Below are positions 43,746 through 53,600 of a stretch of DNA of 64,000 nt, one piece after another; the stretch's first letter is position 1, and each line of letters begins with the position of its first letter. This DNA comes from Dyadobacter frigoris (GTDB taxonomy: Bacteria; Bacteroidota; Bacteroidia; Cytophagales; Spirosomataceae). The notes beneath the pieces were generated by a model, which had not been told where the DNA came from, searched no databases, and saw only the letters and a program-made list of their open reading frames with translations. Location: positions 682,001 to 746,000 of the forward strand of contig NZ_SZVO01000001.1 of NCBI RefSeq assembly GCF_005280585.1, read 5' to 3'. The translations under genes and the position numbers were made by a program.

Positions 43746-43955
43746 TTATAATAATTTGATTTTATCTCTCTTATAAAACAGCAAATAAGCTAAAATCAAG
43801 GGGAAAAACGTAAAAAAGCCGAAACCATTTTTCACCGCGCTGTACACGGTAATGCCTATACACATACCAATAAGGAATGAATTGATCATTTTATTGTTTT
43901 TTATCTTTTTTTGCTCTTTCAGGGTTTCCGGGTCGGTAAGTTGGTTTTGTTCCAT
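43746..43955 (-). CDS. Small membrane protein, 69 residues
   Basis: The start is at 43955 (MEQNQLTDPETLKEQKK). Two hydrophobic segments (SFLIGMCIGITVYSAV and FFTFFPLILAYLLFY) are joined by a short loop. It is probably an inner-membrane hairpin; no function is recognised. It precedes the monooxygenase gene on the same strand with a 12-bp gap, so they are likely one transcript. Confidence 0.55.
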   Translation of the reverse strand: MEQNQLTDPETLKEQKKIKNNKMINSFLIGMCIGITVYSAVKNGFGFFTFFPLILAYLLFYKRDKIKLL

Positions 43956-44099
43956 ATTTTTAATTTTTATGTTTTTCATAACCCCAGCTATCACTTAAAT
44001 AAGCATTAGCAAGAAATAGTTGATTTCATTGATTTTACAATGACTTATCAATCATCCGATTACAGTACCAGATGCTAACAGCTAATTGCCAAAAGCTCC

Positions 44100-45023
44100 T
44101 TACTGTATTTTTTTCAGAGTCCAGATGGCTCCATTTTTCGTACTTAACTTTTCTAACTTTCCGTCGGCAGCGAGGCCGTTTAAAATATTCTCACTATGAT
44201 TTCTTTCGGTTCCTGTTATTTGTGCGTACTCGTTCGCTGTTAATGAATTGTATTTCAAAAATACGGAATTCCAATCCGTTTTATAGATCAGTTTTGTTGC
44301 TGCCGGACAGCGTTTAAGCACTACGCTTTCAAGGACACCATAGGGCTTCGAACCATATACGAATTCCTGTTCTCCCATGGCATTGGTAAAGATCATCGTT
44401 GGAAATCCTCTGACACCTGATTCTTTTCCAGCCTGTACATCCTCATGGAATAATATCCTTGCTTTTCCCTCGTAGTCGTTTTTAAATTGTACAATGTCGA
44501 GTCCAGCTTTTGTCGCAGCCGCTTCCAGGTGTTCCCATCGGGTGATATTTTTCTTTTGCAAAAAGACCATTTCTCTGATCTCACGAAGAAATAAAAGGGC
44601 TTTTTCCCTGTTTTGCATCTGAGCCGCCTTAAATGAAATCGATGGTGGATAGGATGAATCCAGGGGATCTTCCAGCCAGATATCCCCGTCTATGGGCATA
44701 TCGTAATGCACACTTACCTCGTCCCAATGCCCTGCTACGTCCGTCGGTTTGCTGATCTGCCCGCTGTTATAACTCCAGTCTTTGAGCAAACCGCCCATTT
44801 TATATTCAATTTCAAAATCATTTCCGTATGCTAATTTCAGCTTTCGCAATTGCGGTTCAATTCCCCAGCAGGAGGAACAAATCGGGTCTGTGTAATATGT
44901 TATGGATAAGGGTTTTTTAATTGCTTTTGATGTTTCAAGGGCTGCGGTGTCCTTTTGATCAACGGGAACTTCACAAAGACCGCTTTCAATGTCACATAGT
45001 AAAGGATTTATTTGTTCTTGCAT
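44100..45023 (-). CDS. DsbA-family thioredoxin-fold protein (FrnE/SpxH-like) with winged-helix-like tail
   Basis: A 307-residue cytosolic protein. SITYYTDPICSSCWGIEPQL carries a CxxC active site in DsbA/FrnE context; SGVRGFPTMIFTN is the cis-Pro loop. The long helical insertion lies between. The C-terminal 60 residues (LTANEYAQITGTERNHSENILNGLAADGKLEKL, abbreviated) look like a winged helix. The N-terminus has a Cys pair (LLCDIESGLCEV). Related SpxH binds ClpXP adaptor Spx. It is divergent to an HxlR regulator, with a palindrome between, so it is likely induced by thiol stress. Confidence 0.78.
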   Translation of the reverse strand: MQEQINPLLCDIESGLCEVPVDQKDTAALETSKAIKKPLSITYYTDPICSSCWGIEPQLRKLKLAYGNDFEIEYKMGGLLKDWSYNSGQISKPTDVAGHWDEVSVHYDMPIDGDIWLEDPLDSSYPPSISFKAAQMQNREKALLFLREIREMVFLQKKNITRWEHLEAAATKAGLDIVQFKNDYEGKARILFHEDVQAGKESGVRGFPTMIFTNAMGEQEFVYGSKPYGVLESVVLKRCPAATKLIYKTDWNSVFLKYNSLTANEYAQITGTERNHSENILNGLAADGKLEKLSTKNGAIWTLKKIQ

Positions 45024-45093
45024 TTTCGTTTTGTTTTGAGCCTGGTCACTGAAATTTCCATTATGGAAATTGTGGTTGGATAAGTTACTTTTA

Positions 45094-45111
45094 CGGGTAG
45101 TGGATTACCCG
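45094..45111. promoter_or_regulatory. Palindrome between divergent DsbA-like and HxlR genes
   Basis: CGGGTA-GTGGAT-TACCCG is a perfect 6-6-6 inverted repeat in the shared promoter region, well placed for autoregulation by the HxlR protein. Confidence 0.55.
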
Positions 45112-45180
45112 ACACCGTTTATTTTTATCTTTGGGTAAAGTTGAGGACTTAATTTTGAGTGCGCAATAAGTCAGATATTT

Positions 45181-45501
45181 ATGACTACTAAAAACGAATT
45201 GGTAACCAATGAAACTTGTCCTGCCCAGGCACTTTTAAAGTCGCTTTCCGGGAAATGGAAGCCTGAAATATTTCGCCTGGCTGTGGACGGCACCTTGCGT
45301 TTCAGCAGCCTGCTTCGCCAGATTGAGGGTGCTAATAAACAAACACTGGCCGTTGCCTTAAAAGAGCTGGAAGTCGTTGGACTGCTGCAAAAAAATGTGA
45401 TCAAACAAAAACCTTTGCACATTGAATATGTACTTACCGAAAAAGGACAGTCGCTAATTCCTGTTTTTCAGCAGCTGGAGCGTTTTGGTCAGGGTATTTG
45501 A
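45181..45501 (+). CDS. HxlR-family transcriptional regulator
   Basis: A 106-residue winged-helix protein. The N-terminal Cys (NETCPAQALLKSLSGKW) is the family's thiol sensor; RFSSLLRQIEGANKQTLAVALKELEVVGLLQK is the DNA-binding part (abbreviated). It is divergent from the DsbA-like gene, whose product might repair or be regulated by the same stress. Confidence 0.85.
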   Translation: MTTKNELVTNETCPAQALLKSLSGKWKPEIFRLAVDGTLRFSSLLRQIEGANKQTLAVALKELEVVGLLQKNVIKQKPLHIEYVLTEKGQSLIPVFQQLERFGQGI

Positions 45502-45577
45502 TATTTAGGTTTTGGGCAATATCCCGATGCCGTTTTATTTCAAAAATTATCTATCCCATTATAATGAAAAATTATCC

Positions 45578-45612
45578 AGGGAAATAGTTGGCAAATAACC
45601 AACTATTTCCCT
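45578..45612. promoter_or_regulatory. 14-bp perfect inverted repeat upstream of higB
   Basis: AGGGAAATAGTTGG (45578-45591) pairs with CCAACTATTTCCCT (45599-45612) around 7 bases, 90 bp upstream of higB. It is a good candidate for the operator bound by the HigA-type antitoxin; it could also end the HxlR transcript, but no T tract follows. Confidence 0.5.
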
Positions 45613-45702
45613 AGATTTGTATTTATGTTATTGTTATGAAAATCTTGATAATCAATCCATTGGAATAAGTACACGGAGCGTTTAGAAAGAACCTTTTATG
45701 AC

Positions 45703-45996
45703 ATGATACTATTATATTCCCGCAAACTGGACAAGTTTGTCAGTAAGCATTCCGACTCGGGGAAAAGTCTGCGCGTTTGGATATCGGTGATGGAAAGGGC
45801 AGTTTGGAAGAGAAGTTTTGATGTACTTCATGACTTCCCCAAAGCCAAAATTATTAAAGGAAACAGAGCCAGATTCAAGATCGTTGGTAATAAATACCGT
45901 CTCATTGTGGAGGTCGATTATGAAGATGGCATTGTAGAAATTAGGTTTATCGGAACACATTCAGAATATGATTTGATAGATGCTGAAACGATATAA
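45703..45996 (+). CDS. higB: HigB-type toxin (mRNA interferase)
   Basis: A 97-residue RelE/HigB-fold toxin: [29 protein letters not shown] and [16 protein letters not shown] are the family's conserved stretches, with the basic strand and terminal His/Tyr. It should cut mRNA on the ribosome when freed from HigA. The toxin gene precedes the antitoxin, the usual HigBA order, with a 26-bp gap. Confidence 0.85.
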   Translation: MILLYSRKLDKFVSKHSDSGKSLRVWISVMERAVWKRSFDVLHDFPKAKIIKGNRARFKIVGNKYRLIVEVDYEDGIVEIRFIGTHSEYDLIDAETI

Positions 45997-46022
45997 TCAT
46001 ACTGGATTTAAAAAATAAGGAA

Positions 46023-46400
46023 ATGACACAGCCACAATGGTTTTTGATAGAAACAGAGCAAGAGTACGAGAGCGCTCTTGCCCGGTATGAAGAAGTAAAA
46101 CGGGCTTCGAAAAATTCTGCTGATCACAAGGAAAAAATCCTTTTGGCACATCTCATTTCAGAATACGAAAAGGAAAACCGCAACTTGCCGGAGGTTGATC
46201 CCATTGAATTAATCAAAATCAGAATGGCGGATTTTGGCTATAAATCCGCGGATCTCGCCAATGAATATGGCGACAAGGGAACAATCAGCAAAGTGCTGAA
46301 CTACAAACAGGCACTGTCGCTAACCATGATCCGTAAGTTCAGCAAATTGCTGCATATTCCTGCGGATGCTTTGATTAAGGAGTATGAGTTGGTTGGATAG
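46023..46400 (+). CDS. higA: HigA-type antitoxin with helix-turn-helix
   Basis: A 125-residue protein: an N-terminal helical part (EQEYESALARYEEVKRASKNSADHKEK, abbreviated) that would wrap the toxin, and a C-terminal HTH (IKIRMADFGYKSADLANEYGDKGTISKVLNYKQ, abbreviated). It neutralises HigB and represses the operon; the palindrome at 45578 is a likely target. Confidence 0.82.
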   Translation: MTQPQWFLIETEQEYESALARYEEVKRASKNSADHKEKILLAHLISEYEKENRNLPEVDPIELIKIRMADFGYKSADLANEYGDKGTISKVLNYKQALSLTMIRKFSKLLHIPADALIKEYELVG

Positions 46401-46641
46401 GAGTACGCCAAGCAAGATTATCAAGGATATTCATCATATTTGAAATGGATTCTGAACTCAGTCACGAACTACTATTAGGAGTCATCTGGGATTCCATAAG
46501 GTTTCCCTTTTTTTATCGCTATACAATATGGTTTACGATATTTCTTGGTGTAACCATTAAGCAAGTTAAATGTTGTTTTTTCTAATTTAATTCATATTAT
46601 TACATTTCAACATTACCCTCTTAACTTACTTTTCTTTTTTA

Positions 46642-47517
46642 ATGACTAAAATTGTTCTAGACACATCGGTTATTATTAGGTATCCGTCTATCATTTCTAC
46701 AAAAATTCCTGACGTCATATTTGTTGTCCCTACTCATGTTCAAAGGGAATTGTACCAACGAACGCAAAACATCGGTATTAAAAATGCCATATTTAGTCCT
46801 TTTGTAGGATTTATAAAACAAGCAATAGATAATGGGACAATTATAAGTGCCAGCTCACCCGTTGATACATTCCCTGAATGGGAATTTCTTTTCAAACATC
46901 TTACATTGGAAGGAGCAGATGATCAGATTATACAAGTTGCGTCAGAAATTAAGCATAAGGAGGGACAAGTTAAGATTGCCACATTAGATAAGGAAATCAT
47001 TCAATATGCAAAGGATAATGATATTGAAATTACATCATTATCCGAAATAGAATCTTACTTATTGAATGAAAAGGGAAATGAGAATTTATTAAAGGATGAA
47101 ATTAAAAGTTCAGAGAATCAACAGTTTCGAAATTTTCTAATAACAATAGGCGCGTCTTTGTTAATGTCCTTTATTGTATTTTATATATATCCAAACTTTG
47201 GATATTTGTATAGTAAAACTGGCCCTGCATTCTTTTTAATCGTCAGCATTCTAATTGCTGGACTAATGTATAAATTTAAGCAGGTCAACTTAACTTTTTA
47301 TGCAATAATCGAATACGTTGTTGGAATACTGACAATATTTTTCTTATTGAGAACTTCGAATTTTGAGTTAAGTGCCGTTAGTGAAGATTTTAGTTTTTCA
47401 ATGAAGTTAGCTGCTGGATTATATGTAATGGTAAGAGGCTTAGACAACTGGAATAAATCAATTGATAATGAACGTATATCAGTCTGGATTAGACATCAAT
47501 TTTTTGGTTCTAATTGA
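46642..47517 (+). CDS. PIN-domain ribonuclease fused to a membrane domain
   Basis: A 291-residue protein. Residues 1-140 are a PIN domain: KIVLDTSVIIRYP (first Asp), VQRELYQR (Glu), GADDQIIQVASE (two Asp) and IATLDKEIIQYA (Asp), so the acidic active site is complete. Residues 165-275 contain about four hydrophobic segments (LITIGASLLMSFIVFYIYP, FFLIVSILIAGLMY and others), placing the nuclease on the inner face of the membrane. It is followed after 94 bp by the methyltransferase-ParA-SIR2 genes. Membrane-tethered RNases occur in several abortive-infection systems; whether this one belongs to the cluster is an inference. Confidence 0.7.
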   Translation: MTKIVLDTSVIIRYPSIISTKIPDVIFVVPTHVQRELYQRTQNIGIKNAIFSPFVGFIKQAIDNGTIISASSPVDTFPEWEFLFKHLTLEGADDQIIQVASEIKHKEGQVKIATLDKEIIQYAKDNDIEITSLSEIESYLLNEKGNENLLKDEIKSSENQQFRNFLITIGASLLMSFIVFYIYPNFGYLYSKTGPAFFLIVSILIAGLMYKFKQVNLTFYAIIEYVVGILTIFFLLRTSNFELSAVSEDFSFSMKLAAGLYVMVRGLDNWNKSIDNERISVWIRHQFFGSN

Positions 47518-47611
47518 ATAGTATTTTAGTCAAAATTTATTATATTATTACCAATTTGTGACAGTCAACTGACAGAAAGAAATTATTTTTGTAAACACTT
47601 TATCAATCTTT

Positions 47612-48757
47612 ATGTCCGAAGTCTTCACTGAAAGTTTACAAAATCAATTATTAATTGACCAATTTAATAAAGAATGCGTCAACAGTGCTGTTGGGTCTGA
47701 ATGGTCTTTACATCAATTGTCTCCGTATATAGGTAAAATTAAATCTTCTATAGCAAAATATCTCATTGAAAATTTCACTCAAAAAGGAGATTTGATTTTT
47801 GATCCATTTTGTGGGGCTGGTACAATACCTCTTGAAGCTTGGTCATTAGGGCGTAATGCAATTGGAAACGATCTTAATAAATATGCCTTCATCCTTACAA
47901 GTGCGAAACTTTCTCCTCCCAATTCCTTAAATGAAATAATTTCGGAAATTGAGAAATACGATAAGGAGGTAAGCGAAAGGGTTAAAACTGTTAACTTAGC
48001 TAACGTTCCTGAATGGGTGCAGGCATTTTTCCATCCAGAAACACTAAGGGAAATAATAGTTTGGACCGAGATTTTAAAGACAGAGGAATCATGGTTTATT
48101 CTATCGTGTTTACTAGGAATATTACACCATCAAAGACCCGGTTTTTTATCTCATCCATCCAGTCATACTGTTCCATATTTACGAACTAATAAATTTCCAA
48201 AAGGTGAATTTCCTAGTTTATACGAGTATAGAAGTGTAAAAGACAGGCTAATAAAAAAGATTATTCGAGCGACAAAAAAACAACCCAATTTCGATTTGGG
48301 TATTGGCAGACACTGTTATAATGAGGATGCTTCAAAATTAATTGTACGCGAGAAAATTGATGCGATTATAACCAGTCCACCTTACATGCGTCAATTAAAT
48401 TATGCAAGAGATAATAGATTAAGACTTTGGTTTTTAGGCGTTGAAAATCATAAAGTCTTAGACGAGATTATTTCGCCGAAGGAAATCGATTTTATTAAGA
48501 TTATTACTGACTGCTTAAAGAACTGGAATGAAATGTTAAGTTCTAATGGGAAGTGTATTTTATTTTTAGGAGATAATTATAGTAAAAAATATAAAGTTAC
48601 CCTACCAGAAATCATTTCTAACATACTTATTAATGATATAGGGAAATATGAGTTAACATTTAAACATGAGAGCTTAATACCAAGTAATAGGAGAGTTCGA
48701 CGTGATCATAGTGGTAACAAAATAGAGACCATACTAGTATTTCAAAAGATTGCATAA
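47612..48757 (+). CDS. DNA methyltransferase (N4-C/N6-A type) of the defence-like cluster
   Basis: A 381-residue DNA methylase. The SAM motif I is DPFCGAGT (residues 64-71) and precedes the catalytic motif TSPPY (residues 254-258); this I-before-IV order differs from the common beta-class arrangement. Residues following SPPY (MRQLNYARDNRLRLWFLG) fit N4-cytosine/N6-adenine methylases. There is no restriction-nuclease gene next to it; instead a ParA-type ATPase follows after 17 bp. It may mark self DNA for that system. Confidence 0.75.
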   Translation: MSEVFTESLQNQLLIDQFNKECVNSAVGSEWSLHQLSPYIGKIKSSIAKYLIENFTQKGDLIFDPFCGAGTIPLEAWSLGRNAIGNDLNKYAFILTSAKLSPPNSLNEIISEIEKYDKEVSERVKTVNLANVPEWVQAFFHPETLREIIVWTEILKTEESWFILSCLLGILHHQRPGFLSHPSSHTVPYLRTNKFPKGEFPSLYEYRSVKDRLIKKIIRATKKQPNFDLGIGRHCYNEDASKLIVREKIDAIITSPPYMRQLNYARDNRLRLWFLGVENHKVLDEIISPKEIDFIKIITDCLKNWNEMLSSNGKCILFLGDNYSKKYKVTLPEIISNILINDIGKYELTFKHESLIPSNRRVRRDHSGNKIETILVFQKIA

Positions 48758-48774
48758 ACGTAAATTCTTAATTT

Positions 48775-49803
48775 ATGATTTCTATTGCCATGTTTAATAA
48801 CAAGGGTGGGGTCGGGAAAACTACATTAACTAATAATATTGCTTCCTATATCGCTGAAAACTACCAAAAAAGGGTATTGGTAGTGGATTGTGATCCTCAG
48901 TGTAACACGACGCAATTGTTAATGGGCGAAGAATTTTCAACAAAACTTTATTGGAATAGAGAGCAATCTTCAACTGTAACAACGATAAGTCAAATTTTGC
49001 AGCCAATTGAAGATGGAGATTCAGATATAAGTAGCATCATTGTTCCAATAAAAAGTTCTGAAACCCGGTTTAATGTAGATTTGATTCCAGGCAGTCCGAA
49101 GTTTTCAATTATCGAAGACCGTTTAGGCGCTGCTTGGCATGAACTTAAAGGAGGAGATATTGGTGGAATAAGAAAAAGTAATTGGAATAAATTTTTAATT
49201 GATAAAGTAAAAAATAACTACGATTATATATTTTTTGATTTAGGACCTAGTTTAGGTTCTATTAATAGAAGTGTGTTAATTGGTTGTGACTACTTTATTA
49301 CTCCTATGGGTACAGACATTTTTAGTATACTAGGAATCAGAAATATTGCTGAATGGCTGAGTAGTTGGTTAGACCTTTATGACAATTCTTTAAAACTATG
49401 TGAACAAAGGGCACCCGGAGTTTTAAAAAGATATAACATACCGGAGGAGGTTAAAGTAAAAAGTGGATACATTGGATATACTATTCAACAATATATAACA
49501 AAAAGTTATGGGGGTGTTAGAAGACCTACAAAGGCTTATGAAGAAATAATTAATAGTGTTCCCGCAGAAATCGAAAATTCTCTTGGTAAATATTGGAAAT
49601 CAAATCTTGAAAAACAAGATTTGAAATTGGGGGATGTGCCTCATTTATATAGTTTGATCCCATTAGCGCAATCAAATGCCAGTCCTCTTCTTAAACTCAA
49701 AGGGAGTGATGGATTGGTAGGATCCCAATTTAAACAGGTTCAGGATTATCAGGAAATACTTAAAAAAATAGTAGAAAAACTATTTAATAACCTTAACAAA
49801 TAG
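48775..49803 (+). CDS. ParA/Soj-type ATPase of the defence-like cluster
   Basis: A 342-residue deviant-Walker ATPase: NNKGGVGKTTLTNN (ParA-type Walker A with both lysines), VVDCDPQCNTTQ (Walker A') and IFFDLGPSLGS (Walker B). It is 80 or so residues longer than plain Soj, with the additional part at the C-terminal end. No ParB gene or parS-like repeats are nearby, so plasmid partition is unlikely. The gap to the SIR2 gene is 2 bp. Inference: a sensor or filament-forming ATPase that controls the SIR2 effector. Confidence 0.8.
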   Translation: MISIAMFNNKGGVGKTTLTNNIASYIAENYQKRVLVVDCDPQCNTTQLLMGEEFSTKLYWNREQSSTVTTISQILQPIEDGDSDISSIIVPIKSSETRFNVDLIPGSPKFSIIEDRLGAAWHELKGGDIGGIRKSNWNKFLIDKVKNNYDYIFFDLGPSLGSINRSVLIGCDYFITPMGTDIFSILGIRNIAEWLSSWLDLYDNSLKLCEQRAPGVLKRYNIPEEVKVKSGYIGYTIQQYITKSYGGVRRPTKAYEEIINSVPAEIENSLGKYWKSNLEKQDLKLGDVPHLYSLIPLAQSNASPLLKLKGSDGLVGSQFKQVQDYQEILKKIVEKLFNNLNK

Positions 49804-49805
49804 CT

Positions 49806-50666
49806 ATGCATTGGCCTAAGGCTTTGGTAACGGAATTAGCAGCAAGAAGATGTATAATATTCCTAGGTGCTGGTGCATCTGCTGGTAGTTTGTCACATGA
49901 TGGATCAAAGAATCCACCAACATGGGAAAATTTTTTGAAAGGTATGGTGGATTTAATTCCAGATACTCCTGATAAACTAATGATAGCAGACTTTTTAAAA
50001 ACCGGTAAATATTTAGAGGCAGCCGAAGTTATTTATACGCTTCTACCCAAAGCTGATTATTCTAGATCAATACGAGAAGAGTTAGATTTACCCCGTTATG
50101 GACCATCTAAAATTCATGAATGTGTTTTGCAGCTGGATCCAAAGATAGTTATAACAACCAATTATGATAAAATTTACGATAATTATTGTACAAATGGAGT
50201 AGCTTCTGACGGTTATAATATTTCAAAGTATTATGATGATCACTTACTTACCGATGTTAGATCTCCTGTTAGGATTATCGTTAAGGCTCACGGATGTGTT
50301 TCAGATGCCAACAAAATAGTATTGACAAAATCTCAATATTTTAAAGCAAGAAAGGATTACTCTAATTTTTACAAGGTATTGGATTCCTTATTTCTCTCTC
50401 ATACCATTTTATTTGTAGGTTATAGCCTAAATGATCCAGATATTCAATTGGTATTGGAAAATGTAAATATTACAGCTCCCACTCCGCATCCGCATTATTT
50501 TATAACGGCAAATAACCTGCATCAAATAATAAAGAATTACAACACAAATACCTATAATTTAGAATTTATAGAATATGAAGAAGGTAATTACGACCAACTT
50601 AATGAAGGGTTATATGATCTACTCCTTGAAGTTCAACAGGTTAGACAATCAAATCCATCAGTTTAA
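49806..50666 (+). CDS. SIR2-domain (NADase-type) effector of the defence-like cluster
   Basis: A 286-residue SIR2_2-type protein. IIFLGAGASAG (NAD-binding Gly loop), ITTNYDKIYDNY, VKAHGC (catalytic His) and ILFVGYSLNDPDIQ follow the sirtuin-like order found in anti-phage NADases rather than the zinc-finger deacetylases (no CxxC pair). In known systems such domains deplete NAD+ after infection. The tight spacing to the ATPase gene (2 bp) argues for co-expression. It ends 15 bp before the convergent cobN gene. Confidence 0.8.
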   Translation: MHWPKALVTELAARRCIIFLGAGASAGSLSHDGSKNPPTWENFLKGMVDLIPDTPDKLMIADFLKTGKYLEAAEVIYTLLPKADYSRSIREELDLPRYGPSKIHECVLQLDPKIVITTNYDKIYDNYCTNGVASDGYNISKYYDDHLLTDVRSPVRIIVKAHGCVSDANKIVLTKSQYFKARKDYSNFYKVLDSLFLSHTILFVGYSLNDPDIQLVLENVNITAPTPHPHYFITANNLHQIIKNYNTNTYNLEFIEYEEGNYDQLNEGLYDLLLEVQQVRQSNPSV

Positions 50667-50681
50667 CCCTTAATGATCCCT

Positions 50682-53600
50682 TCACTCCCCCCTCACCTCC
50701 AACAACCCCTCACTCTCCAGATAAACCTCCTTCAACCCCTGCAAAACCTCAGCGGAGGGCTCGGCCCATAAGCCTCTTTGTGCGGCTTCGAGTAATCTTT
50801 CGGCGATGGCGTGTAAGGCCCATGGGTTGCTTTCAGCGAAAAATTGCTGCATGTTGGCGTCCAGGGCATAGGTTTCGGCTACTTTTTCGTACATCCAGTC
50901 GTCGATCACGTTCGCCGTGGCATCATAACCGAAGAGATAGTCAACGGTAGCAGTAAGTTCCAGTCCGCCTTTGTAACCGTGTTTTTTGATGCTGTCGAGC
51001 CATTTCGGGTTCACAACCCTTGAACGGAAAACGCGCAAAGTTTCCTCTTTCAGGTCGCGCACCACCGGCTGGGCCGGGTTTTGCGAGTCGCCGAAATAAT
51101 GTTTTGGCTGCTGTCCGGTAAGGCTGCGTATGGTCGCAATCATCCCGCCATGGAATTGCAGATAATCGTCGCTGTCGAAAATATCATGTTCGCGGTTGTC
51201 CTGGTTGTGCAGCGCCACCTCCACACCGGAAAGACATTGCTGAAATTCACTGCGGGCATCCACACCCTGCGCGTTCTTCGTATAGGCATAACCGCCCCAG
51301 TTGACATAGGCCTGTGCAAAATCCGCATCGCCATGCCAGTTTTTTTCATTGATTAAAGGCAAAATCCCCGCACCATAAGCGCCAGGAGCCGCCCCGAAAA
51401 TCCGGTAACTGGCACGTTCCTCGGCATCTTCAATCGATAATTCATTGTCTTTTTGCAGTTCAGCCAGATCTTTCAGATAATGTTTGCGGACAAAATTCTG
51501 GTCAAGCGGTTCGTCTAGCGCGATGACCTGCTGCACGGCATCATCCAGCAATTCGATCAGATGCGGGAAAGCATCACGGAAAAATCCACTGATCCGGGTG
51601 GTCACATCAATCCGCGGCCGGCCAAGTTCTTCGAGCGAGATAATTTCCACGCCGGTAATGCGCCGGCTTTCCTGCTGCCATACCGGCCGGGCGCCCATCA
51701 GCGCCAGCACTTCCGCTACATCGTCCCCATGGGTACGCATCGCCGAAGTGCCCCAGATACTAATCCCGACACTTTCCGGATAACGCCCCGTTTCTTTCAT
51801 GTGACGATCCAAAACCTCCCGCGCAAGCTGCTGGCCCACTTCCCAGGCCGCTTTGGACGGAAGTGCACGCGGATCTACGGCATAAAAATTTCGTCCGGTT
51901 GGCAAAATATGCGCCATGCCCCGTGTAGGCGCGCCACTCGGACCGGCAGGAATATACCCGCCGGAAAGTCCGTGCATGAGGTTGGTGATTTCTTCATCCG
52001 TCCGCGCCAGATTCGGTACCAGCTGGGTACAGACAAATTCCAACACCAGCCGGATCCCTGCCAAACCCGTAGTCGAAGGCGCCATATCCAGCGCTTCATA
52101 GAAAACCTGATCGATGGATTTCGGATGAAAACGATGCTTAGCCAGCACCCGGAACAGATGATTATTCAGCTCATCAATAATTTCCATCGCATCCGCCGCC
52201 GTCACAACCGGCCGTCCGGCAAGCGACTGAAACTGCGGCGAAACGGAATCTATTTTCTGACCTTTTTTCTGTAAAAGATCGTCAATTTCAAATCCAAAAA
52301 GCAAAGCCATTTCCGACTGTAAACCCGGTACCGTGGTATTGGGCAGTCGGGTCAGCGCTTGCAGCATATCGATCAGCGCGTCACCTTCCGGCATTTGTCC
52401 AAGCGTGTGCAAACCGTTACGGATCTGCGCCGCGCCCAATTCACACAAATATCCGTCGATGTCCTCGATCAGGTGGGCAATATCCTTTCCATCCATCTCC
52501 GCCAGACTTGCCGGCACACCTTCGGGCGTCATGTCATCGTCCCAATCATGCTTGTGATCGCCATGGTCACGGCTCAGCATCGCAGCCAGGTCGGCATCCA
52601 GATTGGTCTGTTTGATCAGCTCCCAGATCTGTCTTTGCAGCAAAGGCAATTTCGAAGGATCAAGCGTTTCCACCTGATAATATTCATCGACAAGCTGGGT
52701 CAGCTGCGCCAGTTCGCCATAACTATCTGCGGAAGTCATGGGAGGCGTCAGGTGATCCACCACCACGGCATGGGCACGGCGTTTCGCCTGTGAACCTTCG
52801 CCGGGATCGTTGATAATAAAAGGATAAAAAAGCGGCAGATCGCCCAGAATCGCATCCGGAAAACAGTTTTCTGACAACCCGATTCCTTTGCCCGGGAGCC
52901 ATTCCAGTGTTCCGTGTTTGCCTACGTGCACAATCGCGTCGGCACCCCAGCCATCACGCAGCCAGCGGTATAGTGCATAATAATGATGCGTCGGTGCCAG
53001 ATCCGGCTGGTGATAAATGGCGTCCGGATCCATGCCATACCCACGCGGCGGCTGCAAGGCTACAAACGCATTACCGAGTTCAAGTCCGGCGAGGGCGATA
53101 TGGCCATCGTGGACATACGTTTCGCCGGGTGCCTGTCCCCATTGTTTGGTTATTTTTTTGCGTAAAACTTCCGGTAATTCATCAAACCAACCGTTATATT
53201 TTTCGAACGAAACCTGACCGGCAGCGTTGGAAAGTTGTTCGGGTGTGAGGTAAGTCTGGTCGTAGGAACAGCGGTCAATTAACTGATGGATCAATTCCGT
53301 TCCGGTAGCCGGCAGGTTTTTAATCTGATAACCTTCGGCTTGCATCGCATGCAAAATATGCATCAGCGAAGCCGGCGCATCCAGTCCAACCGCATTCCCG
53401 ATCTGGGAAGCTTTGGTATTGGAATTGGTAAAAATGAAAGCAATTTTTTTCTCCGAGTTTTTCAAATGGCGCAAACGGGCAAAACGCAGCGCAATGCCGG
53501 CCACGCGATCGATGCGATTGTCAAGCGCTTCATACCCTTTTGCCTGTCTGTCTTTTTCCTTGAAAGAAATCGGAACGGTGATAATCCGCCCGTCAAATTC

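Noticed and set aside
48775..49803. Plasmid or chromosome partition locus based on the ParA-like gene
   Set aside because: No ParB gene or parS-like repeats nearby; the neighbours are a methylase and a SIR2 protein.
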